A stretch of 64,000 nt of DNA from Sphingomonadaceae bacterium (GTDB taxonomy: Bacteria > Pseudomonadota > Alphaproteobacteria > Sphingomonadales > Sphingomonadaceae). The DNA is taken from the NCBI GenBank assembly GCA_009926135.1, contig RFPL01000005.1, positions 124,001 to 188,000 of the forward strand. The letters are read 5' to 3'. Position numbers and translations under genes: made by a program. This document shows positions 37,649 to 46,335 of the stretch, piece by piece (the stretch's first letter is position 1; every line of letters starts with the position of its first letter). Below the pieces are notes generated by a model. The model was not told the origin of the DNA. It searched no databases and was given only the letters and a program-made list of their open reading frames with translations.

Positions 37649-39007
37649 ATGATGCCGCAATCGTTTACCGTTCCAGCCTCGCTTGAGCGGACCAGACTGC
37701 GGATCTACCTCATCCAGCTACTGCTCGATGGTGCGATGCTGCTGGCCGGCTTTGCCCTCTCGACTTGGCTCTATCTCGGCAGCCCAACCGAGGATTCGGT
37801 CTGGGGCTCGGCCCAGCTGGCCCTGCCGCTGTTCTGGACTGTTGCGCTCCTGAACCGAACCTACAGTGTCCAGTCGCTGATCGCTCCGGAATTCGGCGTG
37901 CAACGCTCAGCCCTCGCGCTGCTGCTGGCAAGCTTGCTGGTGCTGATGGTGCTGTTCCTTGCCCGGAGCAGCCTCAATCTGTCGCGCTTCGGCTTTGGAC
38001 TTGGCTGCCTTTCCGCCCTCGTTCTGATTGTTCTGGCGCGGTACAACATGGAACCGCTGGTTCGGCGCTGGGTCGGACCGCGCGCGATCAATCTGTTGCT
38101 GATCCATGACGGCGGCCCGGCACTGGACCTTCCGGATTGCCACCGGATTGACGCCGCCCGGCTGGGCCTGGCCCCGCAACTGGACGATCCGCACGCGCTG
38201 GACCGGCTGGCCAAGCTGATTGGGCCAATGGACCGGGTGATTGTTTCCTGCCAGCCCAAGCGGCGGCGCGACTGGGCCATGGCCCTCAAAGGCGCCCATA
38301 TGCGCGGGGAGATCGTCGATACCGAGGTTATCGATCTCGGCATTCTCGGCACCAGTCGCAGTGAGGGGGTCGGCACCCTGGTGGTTGCATCGGGCCCGCT
38401 CGGCCTGCGCTCACGGCTCCTCAAGCGGTTGTTCGATCTGGCGATTGCCGTGCCGATCCTGCTGGTCCTGGCCCTGCCCCTGGTACTCGTGGCGCTGGCA
38501 ATCCAGTTGGAAGACGGCGGCCCGGCCCTGTTCCGCCAGCGGCGGGTCGGTCGTAACAATCAGTTCTTCGACATCTACAAGTTTCGCACCATGCGGGTTG
38601 CCGGGACTGACCATGCTGGCGCGCGATCCGCCAGCCGCGACGATGATCGCGTCACCCGGGTAGGCCGCTGGCTGCGGCGCAGCTCGATTGATGAACTGCC
38701 GCAGTTGCTGAACGTGGTGACAGGCGAAATGAGCCTGGTTGGCCCTCGCCCGCATGCTCTCGCCTCTCAGGCAGGGGACAAGCTGTTCTGGGAAGTCGAT
38801 GACCGGTACTGGCAGCGTCACGCCCTGAAGCCCGGCATGAGCGGACTAGCGCAGGTGCGCGGATTTCGCGGCGAAACGCGACAGGAATCAGACCTTTCGC
38901 AGCGCCTTCAGGCCGATCTCGAATATCAGGCCGGCTGGACCCTGTGGCGGGATGTCGTGATCATCCTGCGTACGCTGCGCGTGGTCGTGCACGACCGCGC
39001 CTACTGA
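37649..39007 (+). CDS. priming sugar transferase (polyprenyl-phosphate hexose-1-P transferase)
   Basis: 452 residues. The N-terminal third has four or five membrane segments, then a soluble region, then one further segment (about 262-285) leading into the bacterial sugar transferase domain. Motifs of that domain are complete: [51 protein letters not shown] and [12 protein letters not shown]. The enzyme loads the first sugar phosphate on undecaprenyl phosphate and so starts repeat-unit assembly. The start (37649 or the adjacent ATG 37652) has no clear Shine-Dalgarno. This is the first gene of the exopolysaccharide locus. Confidence 0.93.
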   Translation: MMPQSFTVPASLERTRLRIYLIQLLLDGAMLLAGFALSTWLYLGSPTEDSVWGSAQLALPLFWTVALLNRTYSVQSLIAPEFGVQRSALALLLASLLVLMVLFLARSSLNLSRFGFGLGCLSALVLIVLARYNMEPLVRRWVGPRAINLLLIHDGGPALDLPDCHRIDAARLGLAPQLDDPHALDRLAKLIGPMDRVIVSCQPKRRRDWAMALKGAHMRGEIVDTEVIDLGILGTSRSEGVGTLVVASGPLGLRSRLLKRLFDLAIAVPILLVLALPLVLVALAIQLEDGGPALFRQRRVGRNNQFFDIYKFRTMRVAGTDHAGARSASRDDDRVTRVGRWLRRSSIDELPQLLNVVTGEMSLVGPRPHALASQAGDKLFWEVDDRYWQRHALKPGMSGLAQVRGFRGETRQESDLSQRLQADLEYQAGWTLWRDVVIILRTLRVVVHDRAY

Positions 39008-39073
39008 CTGTTGCAACGCAGCAGCGTGGTTAAGCAAACCGTGCAATCTGCCGGGATTCCAGCCCTTTTCCAC

Positions 39074-39098
39074 TTTACTAAGAAATTATACCTATGAT
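39074..39098 (+). promoter_or_regulatory. candidate regulatory box and -10 element before the small EPS-locus protein
   Basis: TTTACTAAG (39074-39082) is the exact reverse complement of the CTTAGTAAA found at 37591-37599. TATGAT (39093-39098) is a good -10 sequence about 37 bp before the next start codon. No matching -35 is evident, which would suit an activator-dependent promoter. The shared box suggests a common regulator for the two units. Confidence 0.4.
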
Positions 39099-39135
39099 AC
39101 GGGCCGTTACCTGAGAGTTGTTCCGGAGTTTACGC

Positions 39136-39579
39136 GTGGCTGGTTATTTCTTTGGCGCTCTTGCTGCTGCCGGTCTGGTAGCTGCCGGCACCGCTGCTGC
39201 CGGCGGTATGCGCTCAGCCGACGCGCTCCCGGCAATCATGCTTGCTGATGGCGTCAGCGGAGCCGGCAAGTGCTCGGTCAAGGTCATCCGCACCGGCGCC
39301 CCCGGCGCAGCCGATATCGTCCGCGATCAACTTGCCGACGGCACTTGCGTCTGCGTAGTGACGACTGGTCCGGCGTCGGCCAACGGGTCGGCAGAAGATG
39401 CAGTCACCAATCTGCTAAAAAACCGCGAATGCGCGAATGCTCCCGCCGCAGGTGGTGATGCAGCGGAAGTAGCAAAAGGGGCTAGCTTTGGCCCAGCTGG
39501 AGCGATCCTGCCGGTCATTATTGGCGCAGGTGGTGCCGGTGGCTTGGCTGCTGGCCTCGAGAATGCCAGCAACGGCTGA
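39136..39579 (+). CDS. small exported cysteine-containing protein of the EPS locus
   Basis: 147 residues from the GTG at 39136, chosen over the TTG at 39118 because GGAG (39124-39127) stands eight bases before it. It has an N-terminal hydrophobic signal (YFFGALAAAGLVAAGTAAAGG), a middle part with four Cys (GKCSV, GTCVCVV, RECAN), and a glycine/alanine-rich hydrophobic C-terminus (AGAILPVIIGAGGAGGLAAG). The cysteines could form disulfides in the periplasm. Its place between the priming transferase and the polymerase/ligase suggests a role in the polysaccharide system. Family not recognised. Confidence 0.68.
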   Translation: MAGYFFGALAAAGLVAAGTAAAGGMRSADALPAIMLADGVSGAGKCSVKVIRTGAPGAADIVRDQLADGTCVCVVTTGPASANGSAEDAVTNLLKNRECANAPAAGGDAAEVAKGASFGPAGAILPVIIGAGGAGGLAAGLENASNG

Positions 39580-39604
39580 GAGATACTGCGTCGCTTAGCA
39601 CTTT

Positions 39605-39637
39605 CCCCAAGGGGCCTCAGCCGCGAGGCTCTGGCCC
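39605..39637 (+). other. stem-loop cluster between the small protein and the polymerase-like gene
   Basis: GGGCC (39612-39616) with GGCCC (39633-39637) and AGCC (39619-39622) with GGCT (39627-39630) build one hairpin closed by a GCGA (GNRA-type) tetraloop with a 2x2 internal loop. CCCCAAGGGG (39605-39614) is an adjacent short palindrome. It is followed by TTCTGC, not a T-run, and lies just before a start codon without a visible Shine-Dalgarno. A processing or attenuation site is possible. Confidence 0.4.
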
Positions 39638-39644
39638 TTCTGCT

Positions 39645-41012
39645 ATGATACCCGGCCCGGCGATGCGCAGCATGGTAGCGCTGGAACAGGGCCGAATGCT
39701 CACCTGGCTAGTGCTGGTCTATGTTGTTTTGCTGCTGGTTTTTGGCGGCGGCGGCACACCGGCACCGATCTCGGAACTGATTTGCCAGGTGCTGGCGGGG
39801 CTTGCCCTGACGGGATGGGTCGCTTTGCGCGGTCCGGAGCAGTTGCGGGGAGCCAAGCCGATGTGGTGGTCGATCGCACTGATCATGGTGATCCCCCTGC
39901 TCCAGTTGATTCCGCTGCCTCCGGCGCTGTGGCAGGCCCTGCCAGGCCGGGACCTCCTGCGCGACAGCCTCGCACTGGTCGGTGCGGAGCAGACCTGGCA
40001 CCCGCTTTCAATCGCCCCGCAGCGCACGCTGGAGGGACTGCTAGCCCTGCTTCCCCCGCTGCTGGCAATGGTCATGACGGCCAGCCTGACTGCTGCCGGA
40101 CGTCTCACCCTGCTCCGGGTAATCGCCGCGTTCACGCTGCTTTCGGTTACGGTCGGCGCGGGGCAGCTCGCCTCGGCTGGTGATGGCCCGCTGCAATTCT
40201 ACATCGGCAGCGATACCGGCGTCCTGACTGGCTTCCAGGCCAATCGTAACGCCCAGGTCGATGTGCTGCTGATCGGGCTGGTGGCGCTGGTGGCGGCCTG
40301 GCCCGAACAGGCCGGCCGCAGCCGGGCAGCGCTGGCCGCATTGGGTGCACTAGCGCTGTTGCTGCTGCTGGGTGCCTTCCTGACCGGCTCGCGCGCCGGC
40401 ATCGCGCTGATCCCCTTGACCCTTGGCTGGTGCCTGTACCTGGTGCGGGACAAACAGTTAAGCCAGTCGGCATTGTTCCGCCTGCGCAATCTGGCGTTCG
40501 CGGCGGCGATCAGCCTCGGCGCGGCTGCGGCTGCCTGGCAGACTCGCCCGGTCCAGCAAGTGCTGCGACGGTTCGATTTCAGCGGCGAATATCGCCCGGA
40601 CATCTGGCGCGATACCCTTTATGCCATCAGCCAGTACTGGCCGGTGGGTAGCGGGCTGGGTACCTTTACCCGCGTGATCGGCCCGGCCGAGCGGCTTGAG
40701 GCAATCGGCCCCGTGCTGCCAAATCGCGCGCACAACGAATACCTTGAACTGCTGCTGGAGGGGGGGCTGCCGCTCTCGCTGGCCTGGGCCGGTGTCGCCG
40801 CGGTCGCATTGCTGGCGTTGGTGCGGGCACTGCGCGGCGGCACCGCCGTACCGCGCTCCCACGCCGTGTTTACGGCTGGTACGTTAACTATCGTAACCCT
40901 GCATTCGCTGGTTGATTATCCGTTCCGTTCCATGGCATTGGCAGGATTGGTCGGGGTTGCGGCAGCACTCGTGCTGGTGCCGCCCACTAGGTCGGGGAAT
41001 CTGAAGTCATGA
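39645..41012 (+). CDS. O-antigen ligase/polymerase family membrane protein (Wzy_C)
   Basis: 455 residues with about 11 hydrophobic segments. The periplasmic region around NRAHNEYLELLLEGGLPLSL (near 363-382) is the core motif of the Wzy/WaaL family (RxHNxxL). GSRAGIALIPL and SGLGTFTRVI are further family features. The protein probably polymerises or ligates undecaprenyl-linked repeat units on the periplasmic side. A second, different polymerase-like gene lies at 56.3 kb. Its stop overlaps the next gene (wza type) by 4 bp. The start may be 39645 or the ATG at 39663. Confidence 0.85.
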   Translation: MIPGPAMRSMVALEQGRMLTWLVLVYVVLLLVFGGGGTPAPISELICQVLAGLALTGWVALRGPEQLRGAKPMWWSIALIMVIPLLQLIPLPPALWQALPGRDLLRDSLALVGAEQTWHPLSIAPQRTLEGLLALLPPLLAMVMTASLTAAGRLTLLRVIAAFTLLSVTVGAGQLASAGDGPLQFYIGSDTGVLTGFQANRNAQVDVLLIGLVALVAAWPEQAGRSRAALAALGALALLLLLGAFLTGSRAGIALIPLTLGWCLYLVRDKQLSQSALFRLRNLAFAAAISLGAAAAAWQTRPVQQVLRRFDFSGEYRPDIWRDTLYAISQYWPVGSGLGTFTRVIGPAERLEAIGPVLPNRAHNEYLELLLEGGLPLSLAWAGVAAVALLALVRALRGGTAVPRSHAVFTAGTLTIVTLHSLVDYPFRSMALAGLVGVAAALVLVPPTRSGNLKS

Positions 41013-41719
41013 CACGCAGACGCTTTCGCGGTCTGTCCGTGGCGCTGTGCGCATTGGCCTTTTGCGGGGCCAGCGCGGCTCCGCTGGCCGCGCGGGATAA
41101 CCCGCTGCCTTCCGGACCAGCCGCTTACGAAGTGATCCCAGTCAAGGCGATGGACGAACTGGTCGCCCAGCGTATCCGGGCGGGTGACAAGCTGGCGATC
41201 AGCGTGTTTGGCGAACCCGACCTCTCACGTAGCGATTACGTGGTGGACAGCACCGGCTTCGTGCAGGTTCCGTTGATCGGACAGGTGATCGCCGCCGGGA
41301 TCAGCCCGGAAGAGCTTAGGGCCGAAGTCGCCCGCCGGCTCGGCGCTCGCTTCATTCGCGATCCGCAGGTCTCCGTCTCGGTGACCGAACGGGCCCGGGC
41401 GCGCTTTGCGGTCGAAGGCCAGGTCGAGGACCCCGGCGTTTACGAGGCCGATGCCACCACCACCTTGCTCGCTGCCATCGCCCAGGCTGGCAGCCCCAAT
41501 CGCGTCGCCAAGAACAGCGAAGTGATGGTGTTTCGGGTCATTGACGGCCGGCGCATGGGGGGGCGCTTCGATATCGACCAGATCCGCAGCGGCCGCGCCG
41601 ACGATCCGCAGATCATCGGCGGAGACACGATCGTCGTCGGCTATTCTGGCTCGAAGGGCTTCTGGCGCGACGTGCGCGAGACTGCCCCCCTGCTTAACCT
41701 TTTCTATCTGCTTCGCTGA
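41009..41719 (+). CDS. polysaccharide export protein, Wza/GumB type
   Basis: 236 residues with a signal peptide (hydrophobic core LSVALCALAFCGASAAPLA). The Poly_export domain begins at about residue 55 (RIRAGDKLAISVFGEPDLSR, VPLIGQVIAAGISPEEL), and an SLBB-type domain follows (ARFAVEGQVEDPGVYE, TLLAAIAQAGSP). Proteins of this outer-membrane polysaccharide exporter family form the exit channel with a Wzc-type partner, which is the next gene. The signal peptide contains a Cys but no clean lipobox before the mature start, so lipidation is uncertain. Confidence 0.92.
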   Translation: MTRRRFRGLSVALCALAFCGASAAPLAARDNPLPSGPAAYEVIPVKAMDELVAQRIRAGDKLAISVFGEPDLSRSDYVVDSTGFVQVPLIGQVIAAGISPEELRAEVARRLGARFIRDPQVSVSVTERARARFAVEGQVEDPGVYEADATTTLLAAIAQAGSPNRVAKNSEVMVFRVIDGRRMGGRFDIDQIRSGRADDPQIIGGDTIVVGYSGSKGFWRDVRETAPLLNLFYLLR

Positions 41720-41751
41720 ATGCGCAGCCCTGGCGGAGCCCGACCCCAGAC

Positions 41752-43965
41752 ATGAACGATCACCCGATCCTGCGCGATATCCAGCCGACCAACTCGGTTG
41801 ACCTGCATGACGAACCAGAAGTCTTCCAGGCGCTGACCCGCGGCACTTTCGACCTGCGCTACATCGCGGCAGCGATCCGCAGCAACCTGTTGCTGATCGG
41901 CGCGATCATCCTGATCGCGCTGGGCGCGGCGCTGGTGCTTACGCTGCTCGATACGCCGCGTTACACCGCCAATGCGACGATCCAGATCAACGACAGCAGC
42001 GACCGCGTAATCGGCGAGAATGACGACCAGACCGCCCAGCAATCAAATCTCTATGACGTCGACCGCTTCCTCAAAACCCAGACCGACATCCTGCGCAGCC
42101 GCGGGCTGGCCCAGCGGGTGGCGCAGAAGCTGAAGCTGCAAGGCCGGCCGGAATTCTATACGGCGATGGAATCGAAGGCGCCGGGCGCGGCGACCTTGAC
42201 CGAGAACGCCCGCAACCAGGTTGTCGGCCTGCTGCAGGCCAACCTCAAGGTAAACCTCCCGCGCGATTCGCGGATCGTCACGATTTCGTTCGAAAGCGCC
42301 GATCCCGGCGTCTCTGCCGAAGTTGCCAATGCCTTTGCCAGCGAGTTCATCCAGGCGAACCTGCAGCGCAAGTTCGATAGTTCGTCTTATGCCCGCGAAT
42401 TCGTGGCCAGCCAGATGGCGGAGGCCAAGCAACGGGTCGAGCAGGCCGAGCGCGATCTCAACGACTATGCCCGCAGCACTGGCCTGATCCGCACCGGTGA
42501 TGCCGCGGGCGAAGACAGCGGTGCGGGTGCCGGCGGCGGATCGGTCACCTCGGCCAGCCTCATCCAGCTCAACCAGGCGGCCAACCAGGCCACGGCTGAC
42601 CGCGTCGCCGCAGAAGGACGCTGGCGGGCGATTTCCTCGGTCGCGCTGCTGTCCAGCCGCGAAGTGCTCGGAAATGCGACTGTCTCCAGCCTGATGACCG
42701 AACGGGCGACAACCCAGGCCGAACTGCAGCGCGAGCTGTCGAAGCACCTGGAGGACTACCCGACTGTCCGCGAAAAGCGCGCTCAGCTCGCCAAGCTCGA
42801 TTCCGAGCTTCAGTCCGCCGCGCAATCGGTGCGCAATTCGATCCGGGCTGAGATGCTGGCCACCCAAGGCACCGAACAGGCACTGCTGGCCAAGCTGGAG
42901 GCCCTGAAGACCGAGACCCTGCGCGAACAGGACAAGACCGTGCAGTACGGCCTGCTCAAGCGCGAAGCCGATACCAACCGCACGCTCTATGACGGGCTGC
43001 TGAAACGCTACAACGAACTCAATGCAACGGCCGGGATCAGCTCCAGCAACGTCTCGATCATCGATACGGCCGAGCGACCGACAGTGCCCACTTCGCCCAA
43101 CCTGTTCAAGAACCTGCTGTTGGCCCTGCTGGCTGGAGTCGGCCTGGCTGCGCTGACCCTGTTTATCAAGGACCAGCTCGACGATGCGATCCGGGTTCCG
43201 GAAGACGTCGAATCGAAGCTGCGCCTGCCGCTGCTGGGCGTGGTTCCAAAGGCCACTGGCCGGGATCCCGACAGCGAAATGGGCGATCCCAAGTCGCCAG
43301 TTTCCGAAGCCTACAACTCACTGCGCGCGGCCCTGCTCTACTCGACCTCAGCCGGTCTGCCGCAGGTCATGCTGGTCACGTCGGCGCAATCGGCCGAGGG
43401 CAAGACCACGACCAGCTTTGCCACCGCTGCCAGCCTCGCCCGCATGGGCCGCAAGGTTGCCCTGATCGATGCCGACTTGCGGCGTCCGTCAATTCATCGC
43501 CGGTTCGGGCTGCCGAACGAACGCGGCCTGACCGACCTGTTGACCTCAAGCGATCCGGTCGAAAGCGCGATCCTGGCCACACCGCAGGAAAACCTGTTCG
43601 TCATCGCCTCTGGCCCGATTCCGCCCAGCCCGACCGAACTGGTTTCTTCGCCGCGGATGGAACAGGTCGTCCAGGAACTGGCCCGCACTTACGATGTGGT
43701 GGTGATCGACAGCCCGCCGATCCTGGGCCTGGCTGATGCCCCCGCGTTGTCGGCACTGGCGGATGGGGTAATCTTCGTGGTCGAAAGCGACCGCAGCCGC
43801 CGCGGTTCGCTCAAGACCGCGCTGCGCCGCCTGCGCGCCATGCGTCCGATCCTGCTGGGCGCGGTGCTGACCAAGTTCGATCCGACCCGTTCGGGCAACC
43901 GATATTCGGAATACTACGGCTACCAGTACTATACCTACGAGCAGTCCGACCGGGAGCGCGACTAG
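41752..43965 (+). CDS. polysaccharide co-polymerase and tyrosine autokinase, Wzc/BY-kinase type
   Basis: 737 residues. The N-terminal Wzz domain has a membrane segment near residue 45-65 (LLLIGAIILIALGAALVLTL), a long periplasmic coiled-coil region (about 200-420) and a second segment near 450-465. The cytoplasmic BY-kinase domain has Walker A SAQSAEGKTTTSFA (near 543-556), Walker A' VALIDADLRRPS and Walker B VVIDSPPILG. The tail YSEYYGYQYYTYEQ provides the tyrosine cluster that is autophosphorylated to control chain length and export. It works with the Wza-type protein upstream. The fused form resembles GumC plus a kinase. Confidence 0.95.
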   Translation: MNDHPILRDIQPTNSVDLHDEPEVFQALTRGTFDLRYIAAAIRSNLLLIGAIILIALGAALVLTLLDTPRYTANATIQINDSSDRVIGENDDQTAQQSNLYDVDRFLKTQTDILRSRGLAQRVAQKLKLQGRPEFYTAMESKAPGAATLTENARNQVVGLLQANLKVNLPRDSRIVTISFESADPGVSAEVANAFASEFIQANLQRKFDSSSYAREFVASQMAEAKQRVEQAERDLNDYARSTGLIRTGDAAGEDSGAGAGGGSVTSASLIQLNQAANQATADRVAAEGRWRAISSVALLSSREVLGNATVSSLMTERATTQAELQRELSKHLEDYPTVREKRAQLAKLDSELQSAAQSVRNSIRAEMLATQGTEQALLAKLEALKTETLREQDKTVQYGLLKREADTNRTLYDGLLKRYNELNATAGISSSNVSIIDTAERPTVPTSPNLFKNLLLALLAGVGLAALTLFIKDQLDDAIRVPEDVESKLRLPLLGVVPKATGRDPDSEMGDPKSPVSEAYNSLRAALLYSTSAGLPQVMLVTSAQSAEGKTTTSFATAASLARMGRKVALIDADLRRPSIHRRFGLPNERGLTDLLTSSDPVESAILATPQENLFVIASGPIPPSPTELVSSPRMEQVVQELARTYDVVVIDSPPILGLADAPALSALADGVIFVVESDRSRRGSLKTALRRLRAMRPILLGAVLTKFDPTRSGNRYSEYYGYQYYTYEQSDRERD

Positions 43966-43966
43966 G

Positions 43967-45160
43967 ATGGCCGAACCGCGCACCGCTGGTGGGCGGCGGG
44001 CGGCCATGGCAGCAGTAGCACTGGCGGCAGCCGGCTACGTCTCGATCAGCGCGGCACTGGCCCTTGACCGCGCCGCCGCAGCAGACCCGGCGGTAGCGCG
44101 GCTGGTGCCCGAACCATTTCGCCAACAGGCCCTGACGGCCACAGCCAAAGCGCTGGTAATGGCAGGCAAGGCTGGGGAGGCTGCTCCATTTGCCGAGGCC
44201 CTCGTTCGCCGTGATCCACTGGCCCCGCCAGCCGCCGGCTTGCTTGGCACGGCGCGGCTGGCGCAGGGCGATTTGCGCGGCGCGGCCAGCGCCTTTCGCA
44301 CCTCGGCCAGGCTTGGCTGGCGCGACGCGGCAACGCAGGTCTACTGGCTCCAGACTGCGCTTGCCGGTGGCGATCTGGCCCGCGCTGGCACCCGCTTCGG
44401 CGCGATTGCCCGGCAATGGCCCGAAGCCACGGCGATCGACCAGCTTTCTTCGCAGTTCGAAGGTGACCCGCGCGGGCAGATGCTGATTGCCCAGCAGATC
44501 GCGGATGGCGTCAACTGGGCCAGGACCTATGCCCAGCCCCAGCCGGGCCAGCCGCTCGATCGCCTAACTGGCCGCGCCAAAATCCTGATTTCCGCAGCAG
44601 GGCTCGGCGGCAAGCTAGGGTGCGATGCGATTGCGCCGATGGTCGTCAGCCTGGCGCAGTACCGGTCCGCCCTCGCCAGCACACTCTGGTCCAGCCACTG
44701 CCCGCGCGCAGCGGCGCCCGGCATGGTCAACGATGCCAGCTTCGAGCTGACTGTCGAGGCGGCTGGAAAGACACCCTACGACTGGCAATTCCCGGGCAAT
44801 GGTGCGCTGCTGGCCGAGGTGGTCAGTACCGCTGCCGGCCAGCATGCCCTGCGCGCGAGCAGCACCGCAGCCGCGCTAGTTCCGCTGGCGATGCAGCGGA
44901 TCGTCCTTGCGCCCGGTTCCTATCGCCTGTCCTGGCGCGAGGCCGCCGGCAGCCCGGCGAGGGCATCGCGGATTGCCGCCAGCCTGAGCTGCCGCGCCGA
45001 ACGGGTCCTTGCCAATCCGCAATATGGCTTGGTCGAGGGCGGCAGAGGCGCGCTTGATCTGGCCCTTGGCGGCGGCTGCGAAGCGCCCTTGCTGCAATTG
45101 TGGCTAAGCCCCGGCGTGGGCGAAGTAACCATCGACGATATTGCCCTGACGCGGCGCTAG
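43967..45160 (+). CDS. periplasmic TPR-like protein with C-terminal beta domain, EPS locus
   Basis: 397 residues; function not recognised. A single N-terminal hydrophobic segment (AAMAAVALAAAGYVSISAAL) anchors or exports it. Residues 50-200 are alanine-rich paired helices with TPR-like phasing (AGEAAPFAEALVRRDPLAPP; AQGDLRGAASAFRTSARLG). Residues 240-397 look like a jelly-roll domain similar to carbohydrate-binding modules (NDASFELTVEAAGKTPYDWQ; GSYRLSWREAAGSP; GVGEVTIDDIALTRR). It starts one base after the kinase gene stop and so belongs to the operon. A role in polysaccharide assembly or binding is inferred. It ends with a 4-bp CTAG overlap against the next convergent gene. Confidence 0.72.
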   Translation: MAEPRTAGGRRAAMAAVALAAAGYVSISAALALDRAAAADPAVARLVPEPFRQQALTATAKALVMAGKAGEAAPFAEALVRRDPLAPPAAGLLGTARLAQGDLRGAASAFRTSARLGWRDAATQVYWLQTALAGGDLARAGTRFGAIARQWPEATAIDQLSSQFEGDPRGQMLIAQQIADGVNWARTYAQPQPGQPLDRLTGRAKILISAAGLGGKLGCDAIAPMVVSLAQYRSALASTLWSSHCPRAAAPGMVNDASFELTVEAAGKTPYDWQFPGNGALLAEVVSTAAGQHALRASSTAAALVPLAMQRIVLAPGSYRLSWREAAGSPARASRIAASLSCRAERVLANPQYGLVEGGRGALDLALGGGCEAPLLQLWLSPGVGEVTIDDIALTRR

Positions 45161-46335
45161 ACCCGCCCGCGATCCAGCCAGCTGCTGAGCCGGGCCAGCG
45201 CCAGCCCCTGCTGGCGCGTGTCATGGTGCGCCAGATCGCCAAGGGTACGCCGCCAGCGCGAGCCGGCCCAGCTCAGGAACCCGCCGGCCGATGCCATGTC
45301 ACGCTGCACTGCCTGTCCCGTTGCTATCCGGCGGCGACCACTGATCCGGTCAAGCAGACCCTGCCAGCCGCGCCGCCGCAGACTGGCAAGGACGCCGGCG
45401 CTCTGCCGCTGGTCAAGGTCCTGCAGCAACAGGTCAGCCGCATCATCGAGCAACGCCGCCGGAACCGGTATCTCGTCGCACCAATCGACCTCCACCCCGG
45501 CGCGATGGCGTTCCACAAGGGCAAGAACCAGCCGCGCACCGCCGCCCCAGCCTCCTGCTCCGGCTCGGTGCCAGAACTGCGCCCAGTCGATCGGGCGAAC
45601 CCGCAGCAAGCAGTCGATATCGGCCAGCAGCAGCGGCCCGCAATCGAACCGGTGGCTGTAGACCGCGTGCGCGATCAGGTGCGCCAGCATGTCGGCGGGG
45701 GCGGGGTAAGCCAGACCATCACGCTCGTTCACCGCCGCCACGCGCACCGCTGCTTCGATGGCACGCGGACTGGCATGATCTAGCCGCCCGTCAGGCTCCC
45801 ACAAGTGGTGATGCAACTCCACCACCGTTCCGCCCGGTGAAAGCAGCGGCGGCAGGTGCTTGTCGGTAAGGATCAGTTCGGCGAGCGGCAGTTCGGGCGG
45901 ATCGATCAGCCGGTACCCGGCCGCATCCAGCCGGGCAAAGGCCGGAATAACGGTTTCGGGATCAAGCAGCAGGTCGATATCGCGCAGCGGCCGCAGGGCC
46001 GGATGGGGATAGGCAAACTGGCTCAGCCAGGCACCCTTGAGTGCGAGGGGAGCAAAGCCGGCCGCCCGCAGCAGGCTGATAGTCCGCTCCAACTCGGCTC
46101 GCTGGCTCAACGCCAGCATGGCTTGGTTGCGGAATGCCGCCGACCAGGCATCGGCGAGCACGGCGGGCAGGTTCGGATGGGTGCGATGCTGGTGATGCAG
46201 CAGCGGTTGCAGCCGGTGCTGCGCCGCCATCCGGTCAAGCGCGGACAGATCGTCAGCAGACAGGTCTGCGAATTCGGCCAAGCGGCGCGTGCCCACCAGA
46301 TCGAGCAGGCGGCGGCGCAACTCTGCGGGGGTCAT
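45157..46335 (-). CDS. nucleotidyltransferase family protein (NTP_transf_5)
   Basis: 392 residues. The core reads FAPLALKGAWLSQFAYPHPA and LRPLRDIDLLLDPE (near 94-130), the RDIDLL Asp pair being the metal site of the polymerase-beta-like nucleotidyltransferase fold. The second half has VELHHHLWEPDG and YPAPADMLAHLIAHAVYSHR, as in the uncharacterised NTP_transf_5 family often encoded in polysaccharide clusters. The substrate is unknown; nucleotide transfer to a sugar or lipid is possible. Its start overlaps the acyltransferase gene stop by 4 bp, opening a minus-strand chain of genes. Confidence 0.82.
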   Translation of the reverse strand: MTPAELRRRLLDLVGTRRLAEFADLSADDLSALDRMAAQHRLQPLLHHQHRTHPNLPAVLADAWSAAFRNQAMLALSQRAELERTISLLRAAGFAPLALKGAWLSQFAYPHPALRPLRDIDLLLDPETVIPAFARLDAAGYRLIDPPELPLAELILTDKHLPPLLSPGGTVVELHHHLWEPDGRLDHASPRAIEAAVRVAAVNERDGLAYPAPADMLAHLIAHAVYSHRFDCGPLLLADIDCLLRVRPIDWAQFWHRAGAGGWGGGARLVLALVERHRAGVEVDWCDEIPVPAALLDDAADLLLQDLDQRQSAGVLASLRRRGWQGLLDRISGRRRIATGQAVQRDMASAGGFLSWAGSRWRRTLGDLAHHDTRQQGLALARLSSWLDRGRV

